DNA from: CBFGRV01 sp965651265
GTDB lineage: Bacteria; Bacteroidota; Rhodothermia; Rhodothermales; VXPQ01
Direction of reading: 5' to 3'
Length of the DNA stretch: 54,390 nucleotides
Assembly: GCA_965651265.1 (NCBI GenBank)
Contig: CBFGRV010000024.1
Span: 1-54,390 of the forward strand
In this document: positions 8,547 to 17,190 of the stretch, one piece after another
Layout: each line of letters starts with the position of its first letter
How positions within the stretch are numbered: the stretch's first letter is position 1
Made by a program: the position numbers and the translations under genes
Notes under the pieces: generated by a model
Seen by the model: only the letters and a program-made list of their open reading frames with translations
Told to the model about the DNA's origin: nothing
Databases searched by the model: none

Positions 8547-9953
8547 ATGACCGATCCCAGAGTGACCACCACCGAATCCGAGCCGCTGCAGCTTACCGGT
8601 CGCGCGCGCGAGCTGGCGGAGAAGATCTCATCGAAAACTGCCGTCGTCGGCGTGGTAGGTCTCGGCTACGTGGGTCTTCCCCTCGCTGTCGAATTTGCCA
8701 AGCGCGGGCTCAAAACCGTCGGTATCGACCTGAACTCCGAACGAGTGCTCCGGCTGAACGCCGGGCAGAATCTGATCGACGACGTCGATGACGATGAGCT
8801 TCGCGATGTCGTCGAGGCCAAAACGTTTGTCGCAAACGACGACTTCTCGCAGGCCGACAACATCGACGTCTTTTTCATCTGCGTACCGACGCCCGTGACC
8901 GGAACGAAAGATCCGGACACATCCTACATCGAGTCGGCCGCGCGAGCAATTGCGGAGCATCTCCGTGCCGGACACCTCGTCATTCTCAAGAGTACGACGT
9001 ACCCCGATACGACGGAGGGACTCGTGCAGCCGATCCTCGAGGAGAAGGCGCGTGAGCGCGGGCTTCAGCTCGGACGCGACTACTTCCTGGCCTTCAGTCC
9101 GGAGCGCATCGATCCGGGCAATCGGCAGTTCACCACGTCGAACACGCCGGTCGTAGTCGGAGGCGTGTCGAACGCCTGTACGGAGCTGGCCGCGCGCACG
9201 CTCAAGCAGGTCTGCGAGCACGTGCACCTCGTCTCCTCGCCGAAGGTGGCGGAGATGGAGAAGCTGCTCGAGAACATCTTTCGCTCGGTGAACATCGCCC
9301 TCTTGAACGAGCTTGCGCAGCTGTGTGATCGGATGGGCGGGATTTCGATATGGGAGGTCGTCGAGGCGGCGGCCACGAAGCCCTTCGGCTTCATGCCGTT
9401 CTACCCGGGTCCCGGGCTCGGCGGCCATTGCATCCCCATCGACCCGTACTACCTGTCCTGGCTCGCGCGGCGCTATGATTTCGAGACGAACTTCATTACG
9501 CTTTCCGCGCGCGTGAATGAGACGATGCCGTTTTACGTGGTGGATGCCATCATCCGCGCCGTGGCCGATCAGCCGGTGCGTCTCCGCGATGCGAAGGTGC
9601 TCATCCTCGGCGTCGCCTTCAAACGCGATGTGGCCGACACGCGCCACTCGCCGGCCTGCCGGATCATCGAGCTGCTCAAGCAGCGCGGTGTGGAGCAGGT
9701 CTCCTATAGCGACCCGCACGTGCCGACCCTCGAGGTGAACGGCGATTCGTGCCATTTCGACATGCAGGCCCTGGAGCTGACCGAGGACGTGCTGCGCGAG
9801 CACGATGTGGTCGCCATCATCACGGACCACAGCGCCTTCCCTTACGCCACGATCGCCAAGCACTCGAAGGTGATCGTTGACACACGCAACGCCCTCAAGC
9901 ACATCCCGCACGATCGGGACAAGGTGCTGCTGCTGGGGGGTGGGGATTTCTAA
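8547..9953 (+). CDS. wbpA: WbpA-type UDP-N-acetylglucosamine 6-dehydrogenase
   Basis: About 468 residues. The order is an N-terminal NAD-binding fold (VGVVGLGYVGLPLAVEFA), a central helical region with STTYPDTTEGLV and AFSPERIDPGN, the catalytic Cys at about residue 295 in GPGLGGHCIPIDPYYLSW, and a C-terminal UDP-binding domain with LGVAFKRDVADTRHSP. The motifs fit the WbpA/TviB branch (UDP-GlcNAc to UDP-GlcNAcA) better than plain UDP-glucose dehydrogenases. I chose the ATG at 8547 over the TTG at 8532. A strong terminator follows. WbpB-, WbpE- and WbpD-like genes lie at 12444-15522 on the other strand and would continue the pathway. Confidence 0.9.
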   Translation: MTDPRVTTTESEPLQLTGRARELAEKISSKTAVVGVVGLGYVGLPLAVEFAKRGLKTVGIDLNSERVLRLNAGQNLIDDVDDDELRDVVEAKTFVANDDFSQADNIDVFFICVPTPVTGTKDPDTSYIESAARAIAEHLRAGHLVILKSTTYPDTTEGLVQPILEEKARERGLQLGRDYFLAFSPERIDPGNRQFTTSNTPVVVGGVSNACTELAARTLKQVCEHVHLVSSPKVAEMEKLLENIFRSVNIALLNELAQLCDRMGGISIWEVVEAAATKPFGFMPFYPGPGLGGHCIPIDPYYLSWLARRYDFETNFITLSARVNETMPFYVVDAIIRAVADQPVRLRDAKVLILGVAFKRDVADTRHSPACRIIELLKQRGVEQVSYSDPHVPTLEVNGDSCHFDMQALELTEDVLREHDVVAIITDHSAFPYATIAKHSKVIVDTRNALKHIPHDRDKVLLLGGGDF

Positions 9954-9982
9954 AGGTTGGTGGTTGCTCTTGTTGCTGGTTG

Positions 9983-10015
9983 GGGGTCGTGCCTGAGGGC
10001 GCGGCCCCTTTTTTT
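9983..10015 (+). terminator. Rho-independent terminator after wbpA
   Basis: An 11-bp GC-rich stem (9983-9993 with 9998-10008, two G-T pairs), a TGAG loop and then seven T at 10009-10015. It lies 30 bp past the wbpA stop and separates it from the T9SS cargo gene. Confidence 0.9.
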
Positions 10016-10186
10016 GTCCGGGGCCCTGGACAAATGGCCCGAGTCTGAGAGCATGCGGGCCGCGGACGCAGACATACTGCACCGCGACCTCGAGTCGTAC
10101 GAAAAAGTTGGCGGCGAGAGGTTATATCCGCGGGGTCGGATGTGTCTTGATGTACGGAAGCAGTCCGTTTCATCCAGACCCACCCG

Positions 10187-12340
10187 ATGGCCATGCGTGT
10201 GCTACTGATTTTTCTCGGCTGGATGGTCCTCGCCCCGACCATCGCCGCCCAAGACACCCTCTACTTCGAGAACTTCGATGACGTCATTGCGCCCGAGCCG
10301 CCATCCGGCTGGACGCTCGGAGATGGCTGGACGACGGATGCCGGTGTACAGTTCGGCAATGGATCCGCCGCCAACAATCTCCGACACCTGGGAAACAGCG
10401 CCGAGGCGGCCGTCTCGCCGGAGATCGATATTTCCGGTGCGACCGGGGCCATTGTGAGCTACTTCGCACGCCGAACCAGCAGCTATGATCAGGCGAACAT
10501 GCGGCTGGTGGCGTCCACGGATGGCGGCGTCACGTTCTCCACGGTGATTTTGCCGGCCGGATCCGCCCTGCCTGCGGGAGACGGTTCCTATGATTCCATC
10601 GGCGTCGCGCTGCCGGCCTCCGTCATGGCAGCCGGTACCGTGGTTTTCCGTTTCGAAGGTTTGGGATTGAACAGTTCGGGGGCGAATGCTCGCATCGACG
10701 ACTTCACCGTCACCTCGACGTCTGAGCCACCGCCTCCGGATCCGAGCACGCTCGCCTTCGCGAACGCAAGCACCATGGCTACATCTGGAGACGGCGGCAT
10801 CGAAATCCCCATCCAACTCGATCTTCATCCCGTCGAAGGCCTCCAGGGACTGCAATTTCGAGCGACATGGGACCTGTCCGGTTTCCATCTCGTCGACATC
10901 ACGCGAGGGAACGCCATTGCGGATGCGGGGACGTGGACGCTGGATTTCGAGGCATCGGCACAGCATGTGGATGTCGTGATTCTCGGCGAGGGCACGGCGG
11001 CCATCCCGGCCGGATCGTACTCGCCCCTCGTGACGCTCGTCTTCGATTCGGATCAGGCCGACGTGACACAGATCGGGTTCGTCACGCTGCAGAACGTGGT
11101 CGGCTCCCTCGCGACACCCGAGGCCGGTGATGCCAGGGTGTTTCCTGGCGAGAATCATACGGTCACGCTTACCGGTGGGCAGGCGAGCATTGCCGTTTCG
11201 TCGACCAACCTGGGTTTCGGGATGGTGGAGGTGGAAACGGTCGGAAGCATAATTCTGACCATTTCAAATCCGGATGGCGAAACGGATCTGGAGATTGCGT
11301 CTATCGACGTCACCAATCCCCTGTTCGGAATCGATCCGTCTTCCGCACTCATTCCGCCCGACGGCAGCCTCGATTTCGAGGTCACGTTTGCGCCGACGCT
11401 AACGGAATTTGGTCGGCAGAGCGGGGAACTTGTGATTCATCACAATGCAGAAGGTGGGCCGACGGCGGTCAACCTCACCGGTAAGGGCCACAGCGGCCGT
11501 GGTGATGCCAACGGGGACGGAATGGTCGACGCACTCGACGTCATCCACGCGATCGATTTCATTCTATCGCGACTCGTGCCGACGCCCGTGCAGCTTACGG
11601 CAGCGGATCTCTTTCCATTTCCAGCTGGCGATCTGGCCATCGATGTCCGAGATCTGACCGTGCTGGCGCAGGCCATCGCACACGGGGTCTGGCCCGATGA
11701 CGTCACGTTACCCGTCGAAGAGTCCCCGACATCCGTCGCCGCCAACGGCGTTGCACGGATCGTCATCTCACCCACCGGTGATGAGACGACTCGCGTGGAG
11801 GTCGCGCACGACGCGCCGCTTCGATCGCTCCAGATCATCTTTCCGTCCGAACGCGACGTGTCTGCAGGTATTCGCATCGACGGCATGACTACCCTGTCGG
11901 GTTATGATGCGCGTCGGAGTGAAGTGCGCGTTCTAGGTTACGTAACCGACGGCAGCGCCCTCGCTCCCGGACGGCTGGAGCTGACGATTCCAGGCGAGGT
12001 CGGTCTCCCACGATACGCCTCCGCGGTGGACGATCAGAGGCGACACGTGCGCGTCGACGCGAGCGTTTCGACATCTACCCGACTACCCGACGACAACGAG
12101 GACCGGCGTCTGGAGCCGTATCCGAACCCGTACAGCCCCACGGCGGGGCGGCTGAGCCTGGGCCTAAAGGGTCGCCTCGAGGTGTACGATCTGCTAGGCC
12201 GTGAGGTCTACTCGGCCGAGGACGCGGATACGTGGGAAGGACGTGACCTTTCGGGGCGGACGGTTGCGCCGGGCCTGTATATCGTGCGATTGGATACCGA
12301 TGAATTCCAGCAGACCCGGACGGTGACCGTAGTTCGATAA
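10187..12340 (+). CDS. Secreted T9SS cargo with jelly-roll, cohesin-like, dockerin-like and sorting domains
   Basis: 717 residues. A signal peptide ends at IAAQ (about residue 22). Residues ~22-180 look like a jelly-roll choice-of-anchor domain starting YFENFDD. About 185-325 resembles a cohesin fold (IEIPIQLDLHPVEGLQGLQF). About 335-430 is a HYDIN/choice-of-anchor-D module (LGFGMVEVETVGSIILTISN). About 432-505 is dockerin-like, with a calcium loop GDANGDGMVDALDV and a second helix pair DLAIDVRDLTVLAQA. The last ~75 residues are a type A T9SS sorting domain (YPNPYSPTAG, LEVYDLLGREV, GLYIVRL). It should be exported by T9SS and held at the surface. No catalytic domain is recognised. It sits between wbpA and the wbpB-E-D operon. 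Confidence 0.88.
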   Translation: MAMRVLLIFLGWMVLAPTIAAQDTLYFENFDDVIAPEPPSGWTLGDGWTTDAGVQFGNGSAANNLRHLGNSAEAAVSPEIDISGATGAIVSYFARRTSSYDQANMRLVASTDGGVTFSTVILPAGSALPAGDGSYDSIGVALPASVMAAGTVVFRFEGLGLNSSGANARIDDFTVTSTSEPPPPDPSTLAFANASTMATSGDGGIEIPIQLDLHPVEGLQGLQFRATWDLSGFHLVDITRGNAIADAGTWTLDFEASAQHVDVVILGEGTAAIPAGSYSPLVTLVFDSDQADVTQIGFVTLQNVVGSLATPEAGDARVFPGENHTVTLTGGQASIAVSSTNLGFGMVEVETVGSIILTISNPDGETDLEIASIDVTNPLFGIDPSSALIPPDGSLDFEVTFAPTLTEFGRQSGELVIHHNAEGGPTAVNLTGKGHSGRGDANGDGMVDALDVIHAIDFILSRLVPTPVQLTAADLFPFPAGDLAIDVRDLTVLAQAIAHGVWPDDVTLPVEESPTSVAANGVARIVISPTGDETTRVEVAHDAPLRSLQIIFPSERDVSAGIRIDGMTTLSGYDARRSEVRVLGYVTDGSALAPGRLELTIPGEVGLPRYASAVDDQRRHVRVDASVSTSTRLPDDNEDRRLEPYPNPYSPTAGRLSLGLKGRLEVYDLLGREVYSAEDADTWEGRDLSGRTVAPGLYIVRLDTDEFQQTRTVTVVR

Positions 12341-12377
12341 GACCTCATCGAGCCGATACAGGGAAAGGGTGGTTTGT

Positions 12378-12409
12378 AAGCGGGGGCGGCGCATCGACCG
12401 TCCCCGCTT
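12378..12409. terminator. Long hairpin between convergent genes
   Basis: A 12-bp stem (12378-12389 with 12398-12409, one G-T pair) around an 8-base loop, in the 103-bp gap between the cargo gene and wbpB. No T-run flanks it, but its position between two 3' ends suggests a bidirectional terminator or 3'-end stabiliser. Confidence 0.55.
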
Positions 12410-12443
12410 CGACCGTTCGGGGCAGAAAGTTGGATTCCTGCCG

Positions 12444-13460
12444 CTACAGCTCGACGGTTGCGCCGCGGCGCGAGAGAGACTCCTGAGCGGCAGCCAGGAT
12501 TCGAACCACGGACAGGCCGTTTCTTCCGTCGGATCGTGGAGTGGCGCCCGATCGAATGCATTCCACAAAGTGGGCACACTCCAGTTGAAGTGGCTCGCGC
12601 ATATCGATCTTGGGGATGTGGATGTCGCCGCTGCGGAGCGTCATTGCCTCCGCGTAATCTGCATAGCGCTGCTCGCCCGGTTTCACATCCACGCCTTTGT
12701 CGTAAATGCGCACCTTTTCTGTCGTCGCCACGTCGTCGATGACGGCCATTTTCTCGCTTCCGACGACGGTGACCTTCCGCACCTTGTGGGGATCGAGCCA
12801 ACTCGTGTGCAGATGGGCGAGCTTACCATCCTCAAAATGGACGATTGCGAAAGCGACATCCTCTACGTTCTTCTGGATGTAGGCCTGCCCATTGGCCGAG
12901 ACAGCAACCGGCTCTGCGTTCAGGAACCGCAGCGCGACGGATAGATCGTGAGGCGCAAGGCTCTCCAGCGCATTCTCTCGCTGCCGGATGATGCCGAGAT
13001 TTACGCGGACGCTATAGAGATAATAGACATCTCCGAGCTCGCCTCGATCGATCAAGTCTTCGACGAATCGGAAGGCCGGATGATAGAGAAGAAGGTGGCC
13101 GACCATGAGGCGCAGGTCCTTCGACTCAGCCAGATCGACGAGCTGCTCGGCCTCCGCGACCCTCTGGGCCATGGGCTTTTCGACGAAAACATGCTTGCCG
13201 GCCTCTAGCGCGGCCCTGGCCATGCGGAAGTGAAACGGAGTCTCCGTCGCGATTACGATACCCTCAATACTATCATCGCGCAGGAGGACATCGAAATCTG
13301 TCGTCGTGGCAATGCCGGGATACTGCCGGGATACATCCTTGATGATGCTTTCTTGACGGTCGCAAGCAGTCGCCACTTCCACGTCGGGAAGGGACATGAA
13401 ATTGCGCAGGAGGTTCTTCCCCCAGTATCCGATCCCAACCTGTCCGATGCGTACCGCCAC
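12444..13460 (-). CDS. wbpB: Gfo/Idh/MocA oxidoreductase, WbpB-like
   Basis: 338 residues. The N-terminal Rossmann fold starts IGQVGIGYWGKNLLRNF, followed by the family's VFVEKPMA (EKP) motif and HLLLYHPAF. The C-terminal alpha/beta domain contains ESLAPHDLSV with the conserved His. WbpB oxidises the 3-position of UDP-GlcNAcA so that WbpE can aminate it. It is the last gene of a leftward operon acyltransferase-wbpE-wbpB, 91 bp after wbpE, and its substrate would be made by WbpA at 8547-9953. Gfo/Idh enzymes are diverse, so the WbpB reading rests on the neighbours as much as on sequence. Confidence 0.85.
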   Translation of the reverse strand: MAVRIGQVGIGYWGKNLLRNFMSLPDVEVATACDRQESIIKDVSRQYPGIATTTDFDVLLRDDSIEGIVIATETPFHFRMARAALEAGKHVFVEKPMAQRVAEAEQLVDLAESKDLRLMVGHLLLYHPAFRFVEDLIDRGELGDVYYLYSVRVNLGIIRQRENALESLAPHDLSVALRFLNAEPVAVSANGQAYIQKNVEDVAFAIVHFEDGKLAHLHTSWLDPHKVRKVTVVGSEKMAVIDDVATTEKVRIYDKGVDVKPGEQRYADYAEAMTLRSGDIHIPKIDMREPLQLECAHFVECIRSGATPRSDGRNGLSVVRILAAAQESLSRRGATVEL

Positions 13461-13551
13461 TTCTTACCAATGTCTAGAGAGTATCAACGAGTGTACGTTC
13501 CTGGTTGTAGCACGCCGTCGATTCAACTATCAAGCAAACCAGCAAGCAACG

Positions 13552-14670
13552 CTACCCCACGTATTGAATCACGCAATCGGCGATGTAATCCTGTTGCTCC
13601 TCCGTCAGCTCCGTGTGCATCGGAAGCGAGATGACCTCCCGCGCCGCCAGCTCCGTCTCCGACAAATCACCCATTCGGCACTTCCCATCCGAAAAAACGG
13701 GCAGCTGGTGCAACGGGACGGGATAGTAAATTGCGTGAGGAACGCCTTTCTGCTTCAGGTGATCGGCTAGTCCGTCGCGGCCGCCGCGGAGCTCCTCGGA
13801 GATCCGTATCGTGTATTGATGATAGACGTGCGTGCGATCGGGAGCATGATAGGGGATGGTCACGAATTCGCACTCCTGAAAACGCGCATTGTAATATCCG
13901 GCGGCGCGTCGGCGCGCCGCGTTGTATTCGTCCAGTCGGCGCAGTTTCACGTGGAGGATGGCCGCTTGAAGTGTATCGAGGCGGCTGTTCACGCCGATGA
14001 TCTCATTGTAGTATTTCTTTTCTGACCCGTGATTTGAGATCATCCTCATCATTCTGTGCAGATCGTCGTCATCCGTCAGCACGGCCCCTCCGTCGCCATA
14101 GCATCCAAGGTTCTTGGAGGGAAAGAACGATAGGCACCCAATATCCCCGATATAGCCTGTTTTACGTCCTTTGTATTCGGATCCGATGCCCTGAGCGTTG
14201 TCTTCGATGACGTACAGGCCGTGGCGCCTGGCAATATCCAGGATACCGTCCATGTCGGCCGGCTGGCCGAAAAGGTGGACCGGCACGATGGCCTTCGTAT
14301 TTTCTGTGATCAGTTCTTCGACCGAGGCAGGATCGATGTTGAATGTCTGGGGATCGATATCTGCAAACACTGGCGTGGCGCCAAGCAGGGCGGCGGCTTC
14401 GGCGGTCGCAATAAACGTAAAGGCCGTCGTGATGACCTCATCCCCGGGGCCGATGCCCACGGCCATCATCGCTATCTGCAGGGCATCCGTACCGTTGCCG
14501 ACTCCTACGGCATAAGTTCCGCCGAGGTAATTTGCGAGGCGTTCTTCGAACTCCCCGACCTGCGGCCCGCGAATGAAGGCCGTAGCGTCGATGACTTCCT
14601 CAATTGCTGCATCGATCTCTCGCTGGATGGCATGGTACTGTCCGCGGAGATCCACCATCTGTATGTTCAT
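13552..14670 (-). CDS. wbpE: DegT/DnrJ-family aminotransferase, WbpE-like
   Basis: 372 residues, a PLP-dependent sugar aminotransferase. It starts MVDLRGQYHAIQREID and has FIRGPQVGEFE, GTDALQIAM, EDNAQGIGSEYKG and the PLP lysine in FFPSKNLGCYGDGGA. This subgroup includes WbpE, which makes UDP-GlcNAc(3N)A using glutamate; the equivalent in Porphyromonas is PorR. The ATG at 14670 lies 3 bp after the acyltransferase stop, so the two are surely co-transcribed. It is distinct from the PglE-like enzyme at 1381-2538, whose PLP-lysine motif differs. Confidence 0.9.
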   Translation of the reverse strand: MNIQMVDLRGQYHAIQREIDAAIEEVIDATAFIRGPQVGEFEERLANYLGGTYAVGVGNGTDALQIAMMAVGIGPGDEVITTAFTFIATAEAAALLGATPVFADIDPQTFNIDPASVEELITENTKAIVPVHLFGQPADMDGILDIARRHGLYVIEDNAQGIGSEYKGRKTGYIGDIGCLSFFPSKNLGCYGDGGAVLTDDDDLHRMMRMISNHGSEKKYYNEIIGVNSRLDTLQAAILHVKLRRLDEYNAARRRAAGYYNARFQECEFVTIPYHAPDRTHVYHQYTIRISEELRGGRDGLADHLKQKGVPHAIYYPVPLHQLPVFSDGKCRMGDLSETELAAREVISLPMHTELTEEQQDYIADCVIQYVG

Positions 14671-14673
14671 AGA

Positions 14674-15522
14674 CTAGTCGCTCCAGCCCTGATTGTCCAG
14701 GAGTTGCTCTTCGGGTACGTCGCGGAATGGAGATGCCGGTACGCCTGCATAGATGATCCGGGCATCGGCATCTCGCGTGAGGAGTGCGCCGGCGGCCAGG
14801 ACGGCGTCGGGTCCGACTTCCTTTCCGGGCAGAACCACAGCACCGACACCTACGCGCGCGCCTCTCCGTAGCGTGGCCCCTCTGAAGTGTCTGAAACGCT
14901 CCTCGGTGCGTCCAAGAAAATTGTCGTTGCTGGTGAGCACTCCCGGAGCCACGAAAACGCGATCCTCGATGGTCGAATAGGCGGTGATGTAGGCGTTGGT
15001 TTCGAGCTTGCAGTACCGCCCGACGCTGCACTTGTTTTCGATGGAAACGCCACGGCCGACTATGGTGAAGTCACCCACCGATACATCCTCTCTGATGGTA
15101 GCAAGATCGGCGACCAAAACCTTTTCCCCGAGCCGGCATCCTGCGTACAGCACGGAATGGGCACCGATAAGGCATCGCGCGCCGATAACAGCCGGTGGCT
15201 GCAGCTGCTCTTTCGTCACCGCGCTATTTGCAGCGCGCATCGGCTGCTTGCCGATTACGGCTCCATCATCGATGCGAACGCCCTCACCGATCCGAGATCC
15301 ATCGTGGATGACGACATGACTTCCTATTTCGCAGCCACTACCGATATGCACGTCCGATCCAATACAGACATGATGTCCGATACGCGTATGATCTCCGATT
15401 CGGGTGCCGCTTCCGATCACTGGATAGTATCCTACGTTTACCGTATCGGGGATATGCAGACCGCTATCCAGGCCTGACGTAGGAGGGTTGGATACTGTCC
15501 CGGATTCTTTCGGAGTGCTCAT
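14674..15522 (-). CDS. Left-handed beta-helix acyltransferase (WbpD-like role)
   Basis: 282 residues, mostly hexapeptide repeats of the [LIV]-G-x4 type (IGSGTRIGDHTRIGHHVCIG and on) forming a left-handed beta helix, interrupted near residues 88-110 by a loop (KQPMRAANSAVTKEQLQPP). The C-terminal third holds a loop with SNDNFLGRTEERFRHF, then further hexapeptides and a short helix. As first gene of the operon with wbpE and wbpB it most likely N-acetylates the 3-amino group as WbpD does. It is clearly longer than the ~190 residues usual for WbpD or PglD, with an extra N-terminal set of coils, so another acyl donor or position is possible. Confidence 0.8.
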   Translation of the reverse strand: MSTPKESGTVSNPPTSGLDSGLHIPDTVNVGYYPVIGSGTRIGDHTRIGHHVCIGSDVHIGSGCEIGSHVVIHDGSRIGEGVRIDDGAVIGKQPMRAANSAVTKEQLQPPAVIGARCLIGAHSVLYAGCRLGEKVLVADLATIREDVSVGDFTIVGRGVSIENKCSVGRYCKLETNAYITAYSTIEDRVFVAPGVLTSNDNFLGRTEERFRHFRGATLRRGARVGVGAVVLPGKEVGPDAVLAAGALLTRDADARIIYAGVPASPFRDVPEEQLLDNQGWSD

Positions 15523-15838
15523 AGCGTCTGCGTAATCAAGTGAGACCCATCAAAGACATTGGTAGGTTACCACGAGCCCAGACGGCGCAGTAACGGTCCA
15601 GCCCAATGGCATCCTCTAAAAAACCGACCTACTTTGCGGTGCGCAAGCTGCGCAAAAATGTGTTCGCCCACTTCGGCATCTATTGAGACTGCTTGAAACC
15701 ATTTACCATTTTCGATCTTTTTGGCAGAAAAAGCGCGTTTTGTGACTATCCGACAACGAATCCTAGAGTATATTGCCTCGTATTGCCACGAACCCTAAGG
15801 TTCGGCGCGTAATCAAATCCACCAATCAGGAGAGCCAA
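15523..15838. other. Divergent intergenic region, AT-richer
   Basis: 316 bp between the leftward wbp operon and the rightward small basic protein. It should contain both promoters. The right half has T-rich and A-rich runs (15700-15775) and a TATATT at about 15769-15774, suitable for a promoter, but I cannot fix the boxes. The inverted GCGCAAGCTGCGC near 15640-15655 is a short hairpin of unknown meaning. Confidence 0.4.
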
Positions 15839-16162
15839 ATGGCGAAACGATCAGGAACGAAAAAAGCAGGACAATTTACCTTCGAAGTAATCTCGGAAGA
15901 ACAAGCCAACGAGGAATTGTCGACTCTTCGTAGCGGTAAGGGAGGACGTGCCTCCAAATATGAACCACTCGCCACGGAGGCACAGAAGATCTCAGGAGAC
16001 AAGGTGCTGAAGGTTAAGTTGGGCAAGAATGAAGTGGGCGGACTCCGAGGTTATCTCCGTCGCCGATTCGGAGAGAAGTACACCGTGAAGTCATCCAAGA
16101 TCGATGGCGACGACTACATGGCTTTCGTATTGCTGACCCCGGATGAGGCCAAAGGTAAGTAG
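15839..16162 (+). CDS. Small basic conserved hypothetical protein
   Basis: 107 residues starting MAKRSGTKKAGQFTFEV from the ATG at 15839, with AGGAG about seven bases upstream, one of the clearer ribosome sites here. The N-terminus is Lys/Arg-rich. The middle has GKGGRASKYEPLATEAQ, then VKLGKNEVGGLRGYLRRRFGE and a strand FVLLTPDE. This pattern recalls short phage- or plasmid-associated proteins of unknown function that may bind nucleic acid, but I cannot name a family. A strong hairpin follows the stop. Its own promoter region and good ribosome site suggest high expression. Confidence 0.8.
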   Translation: MAKRSGTKKAGQFTFEVISEEQANEELSTLRSGKGGRASKYEPLATEAQKISGDKVLKVKLGKNEVGGLRGYLRRRFGEKYTVKSSKIDGDDYMAFVLLTPDEAKGK

Positions 16163-16222
16163 GCTCGACTCGACGTCGGGATAGTAGACTTGCGGCATTC
16201 GTTGTGGTCTAGTCAGACGCAT

Positions 16223-16254
16223 GAGGCCCGTGCCCCCGGTGGGACACGGGCCTC
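16223..16254. terminator. 10-bp perfect hairpin between convergent genes
   Basis: Perfect arms 16223-16232 and 16245-16254 (GAGGCCCGTG and its complement), with CCC/GGG pairing possible inside the loop. It lies between the small basic protein and the convergent TPR gene. There is no T-run, so it may be a bidirectional terminator or an mRNA 3'-end structure. Confidence 0.6.
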
Positions 16255-16341
16255 TGCGCATTCAGGTATTCGCGGATGCCGTCTTGTGCAAAATATGCAC
16301 GGCGCGTCAAATGCCACTCCGCTCACAGGCGCCTGGTACGT

Positions 16342-17175
16342 TTAGAGATTCTCGAGATAGTGTTCTGCGAGGCTCTTGTAGCTTCCGTACGTGGCATTCT
16401 GAAAGGCCTCCTTCGCGGCGGCGGTGTTGCCGCCATACATCAGGGCCTCACCTTTGACGAAGTAAATCTTCGCCGCATCGGTACGGCTGCCTTTGTGCAT
16501 CTCGAGCGCGCGATCGGCGAGGGTGATCGCCTCATCGTAATTTCCGAGCGCGTTGTTGGCGGCCGCCATGTAGAAATAGGTGTCGGCATCTGCCTCCACA
16601 TACTCCTGCATTTTTTCGAGGTAGCCCAATGCCTCACGCGCCTCGGCAGCCGTGGGCTCCGCCCGACGGCCGAGAGCCGAGGAGGCCAAATACACGTAGT
16701 GGTCGCGGATGCCCTTCTGGCCCTCCTGAACGGCTTCGGTGTCATTGTTGGCTTCACCGAAGGCGATCAGCTCCTCATACGCGGCGATCGCATCTTCATC
16801 TCGATTTAGCCGCTTCAGCGCCAGGGCCTTTCCGAGGTAATTGTTCGAATACTTGGGATACAGTTCGATCCCTGCTTCGAAACGTTGCAGAGCCTGCTCG
16901 GCATTTGAATCGAGGGCCCGCTTTCCCAGGTTATAGTCGATCTGGGCGGCCACCTTGCTGGCGCGCTCGGCGATATCATTATCGCCTTCCTGTCGAGCGA
17001 GCTTGGCCGCGGTCGTAAACTTCGTGTAGGCCTCATCGTAATTCTTGGCCTTGGCTGCCTCGATGCCGGCATTATAGGCCTCCTTGTACTCCTGCGCGAA
17101 GAGTGGGGAGGCCGATATGCCGCCAACGAGGATGGCCAGGAGAATCACGAGAGAGGACCGCTTTAATGTCTTCAT
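16342..17175 (-). CDS. Secreted TPR-repeat protein
   Basis: About 277 residues. Signal peptide MKTLKRSSLVILLAILVGG with cleavage near LFAQ, then TPR-like helix pairs: YKEAYNAGIEAAKAKNYDEA, then ALQRFEAGIELYPKY, then NRDEDAIAAYEELIAFG, and ALGNYDEAITLADRALEM followed by AAAKEAFQNATY. It should act outside the cytoplasm as a binding scaffold; no enzyme motif is seen. The ATG at 17175 is chosen because MKTLKR fits a signal peptide start; the ATG at 17190 is in frame. It stands alone, preceded by a 300-bp gap holding operator-like palindromes. Confidence 0.85.
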   Translation of the reverse strand: MKTLKRSSLVILLAILVGGISASPLFAQEYKEAYNAGIEAAKAKNYDEAYTKFTTAAKLARQEGDNDIAERASKVAAQIDYNLGKRALDSNAEQALQRFEAGIELYPKYSNNYLGKALALKRLNRDEDAIAAYEELIAFGEANNDTEAVQEGQKGIRDHYVYLASSALGRRAEPTAAEAREALGYLEKMQEYVEADADTYFYMAAANNALGNYDEAITLADRALEMHKGSRTDAAKIYFVKGEALMYGGNTAAAKEAFQNATYGSYKSLAEHYLENL

Positions 17176-17190
17176 CGGGTTCACAGTCAT

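Noticed and set aside
8628..10082. 484-codon leftward open frame
   Set aside because: Antisense to the wbpA dehydrogenase, with no family features, and it crosses the terminator at 9983-10015.
12488..12520. String matching a tRNA T-arm (GGTTCGAATCC on the minus strand)
   Set aside because: It lies inside the wbpB coding sequence, and no acceptor stem, D-arm or anticodon arm can be formed around it.
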